Part shown: positions 21,882 through 22,521 of the stretch, piece by piece
Layout: every line of letters begins with the position of its first letter
How positions within the stretch are numbered: the stretch's first letter is position 1
Assembly (NCBI GenBank): GCA_001801405.1
Contig: MGXQ01000069.1
Coordinates: forward strand, 16,778 to 39,298
Length of the DNA stretch: 22,521 nucleotides
Direction of reading: 5' to 3'
DNA from: Gammaproteobacteria bacterium RIFCSPHIGHO2_02_FULL_42_13
GTDB lineage: Bacteria > Pseudomonadota > Gammaproteobacteria > UBA12402
The notes under the pieces: generated by a model
What the model was told of the DNA's origin: nothing
What the model saw: only the letters and a program-made list of their open reading frames with translations
Database searches by the model: none
Position numbers and translations under genes: made by a program

Positions 21882-22521
21882 ATGAAAACTCAAAAGGCGA
21901 GCAAATGCGTCCCACTGATGCACTTCTGGTTGGGTCGGTCCGGGCGGTCCGCCGCCCGTGCTGGTTATATAGAAAGCAGAGGCAACGGAGATGCACCAGG
22001 ATGGTTTGGTGCGGAATTTCCAAAGGTCGATCAAATCCCTGATCAATTCTTTTCGTGGACCGCCGCTGATGGTCGTCGCTTTCCTGTACAGCGGGATCCT
22101 AAAGATAAAGACTATTTCCTCTGCCCAAATGAAGTGCGATACCAAAAATCTGATGGGTATTGGTATGCTGACCTGCGTCTTGATGAATCACCCCAAATGC
22201 GTGCATGCATGGAACGGCGTGATGTTGAGTATATCCGTCAATTGCGCAGTGAAGGCAAACTTCTGGAAAAAGAACCTAATGTGGACGCGGAAATCAAAGC
22301 AGCCGAAGACACACCCGCCGAAAAGGATGGCTGGGGTCATCGGCATCAATTCCACGACGAAATCTTTGCCGCTTTCGCCGATGCTCGCGAGGAAGTCAAA
22401 CAATTTGGTAAAGAACTCTCGGAAAAAGAAAGGCAGGGCGCGCTTGGCGCAGGCGCCGGCCCAGCTCCTCGCGTGGATCATGCGCTAGGGACAGATGGCA
22501 TCGCCAGAATTTCTTTTAGTA
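21882..22521 (+). CDS. 5' part of an unidentified gene running off the right edge
   Basis: An ORF of at least 213 codons runs from an ATG at 21882 to the window end. It is the best coding frame here by composition: GWFGAEFPKVDQIPDQFF, FLCPNEVRYQKSDGYWYADL, acidic/basic helices (MERRDVEYIRQLRSEGKLLE) and GWGHRHQFHDEIFAAFADAR followed by a Gly/Ala/Pro-rich stretch. No family is recognised. The start is uncertain: no ribosome binding site precedes it, a further ATG lies at codon 13, and the first 30 codons (FWLGRSGRSAARAGY) look less protein-like than the rest, so an upstream frameshift is possible. An in-frame stop at 21843 limits any extension. Confidence 0.6.
   Translation, partial: MKTQKASKCVPLMHFWLGRSGRSAARAGYIESRGNGDAPGWFGAEFPKVDQIPDQFFSWTAADGRRFPVQRDPKDKDYFLCPNEVRYQKSDGYWYADLRLDESPQMRACMERRDVEYIRQLRSEGKLLEKEPNVDAEIKAAEDTPAEKDGWGHRHQFHDEIFAAFADAREEVKQFGKELSEKERQGALGAGAGPAPRVDHALGTDGIARISFS

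Noticed and set aside
21991..22488. 165-codon plus-strand ORF near the right edge
   Set aside because: It overlaps in another frame the open gene from 21882, whose composition is clearly more protein-like; the 165-codon product is rich in Lys, Ser and Met without pattern.

Overview
The window looks like a chromosomal segment of a low-to-mid-GC gammaproteobacterium. The Legionellales or a Coxiella-like, host-associated lineage fit best. This rests on the lptD-surA and amgK-murU synteny known from gammaproteobacteria, an adjoining accessory region with a giant helical protein and an AAA-like/PD-(D/E)XK protein, and many dispersed palindromic repeats. The assignment is inference; no rRNA or other taxonomic marker is present.

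Bases 1-10233 are a conserved core. On the minus strand, mtnP (methylthioadenosine phosphorylase) and apt (adenine phosphoribosyltransferase) overlap by 8 bp and form a methionine/adenine salvage pair. A FadL-type outer-membrane porin precedes them. Two tandem palindromic repeat elements then separate fadL from the peptidoglycan-recycling pair amgK-murU, which are coupled by an ATGA stop/start overlap. Divergent from amgK, across 63 bp holding a perfect 17-bp palindrome, run lptD and surA, the outer-membrane LPS translocon and a periplasmic chaperone. The four LptD cysteines are conserved. SurA is short: it has only one parvulin domain, and that domain lacks both usual histidines. A KimA-like APC transporter converges on surA with a 29-bp tail-to-tail overlap.

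Bases about 10330-13620 are accessory. A small His/Pro-rich protein with a near-perfect ribosome binding site comes first. A 1.8-kb integrated-element remnant follows, bounded by a 26-bp direct repeat that is the 3' end of tRNA-Thr(CGT). It carries a tyrosine-integrase C-terminal fragment, a truncated AbiEi-like antitoxin, a 197-aa unknown gene and an overlapping 50-aa ORF. Beyond the intact tRNA lies a membrane-anchored coiled-coil gene with 33-bp (11-residue) tandem repeats, bracketed by two identical head-to-head REP pairs.

Bases 13631-19168 encode a single 1845-aa, mostly alpha-helical protein of no family I recognise. After a roughly 400-bp intergenic region comes an AAA-ATPase-like/PD-(D/E)XK protein. 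Next is a decayed REP-associated tyrosine transposase (RAYT) lying between two inverted REPs with GTAG heads, and last the 5' part of an unknown ORF that runs off the end. The RAYT remnant and the REP sequences share the GTAG head and an AGCGAAGCGAAA core, so the genome appears to have its own REP/RAYT system.
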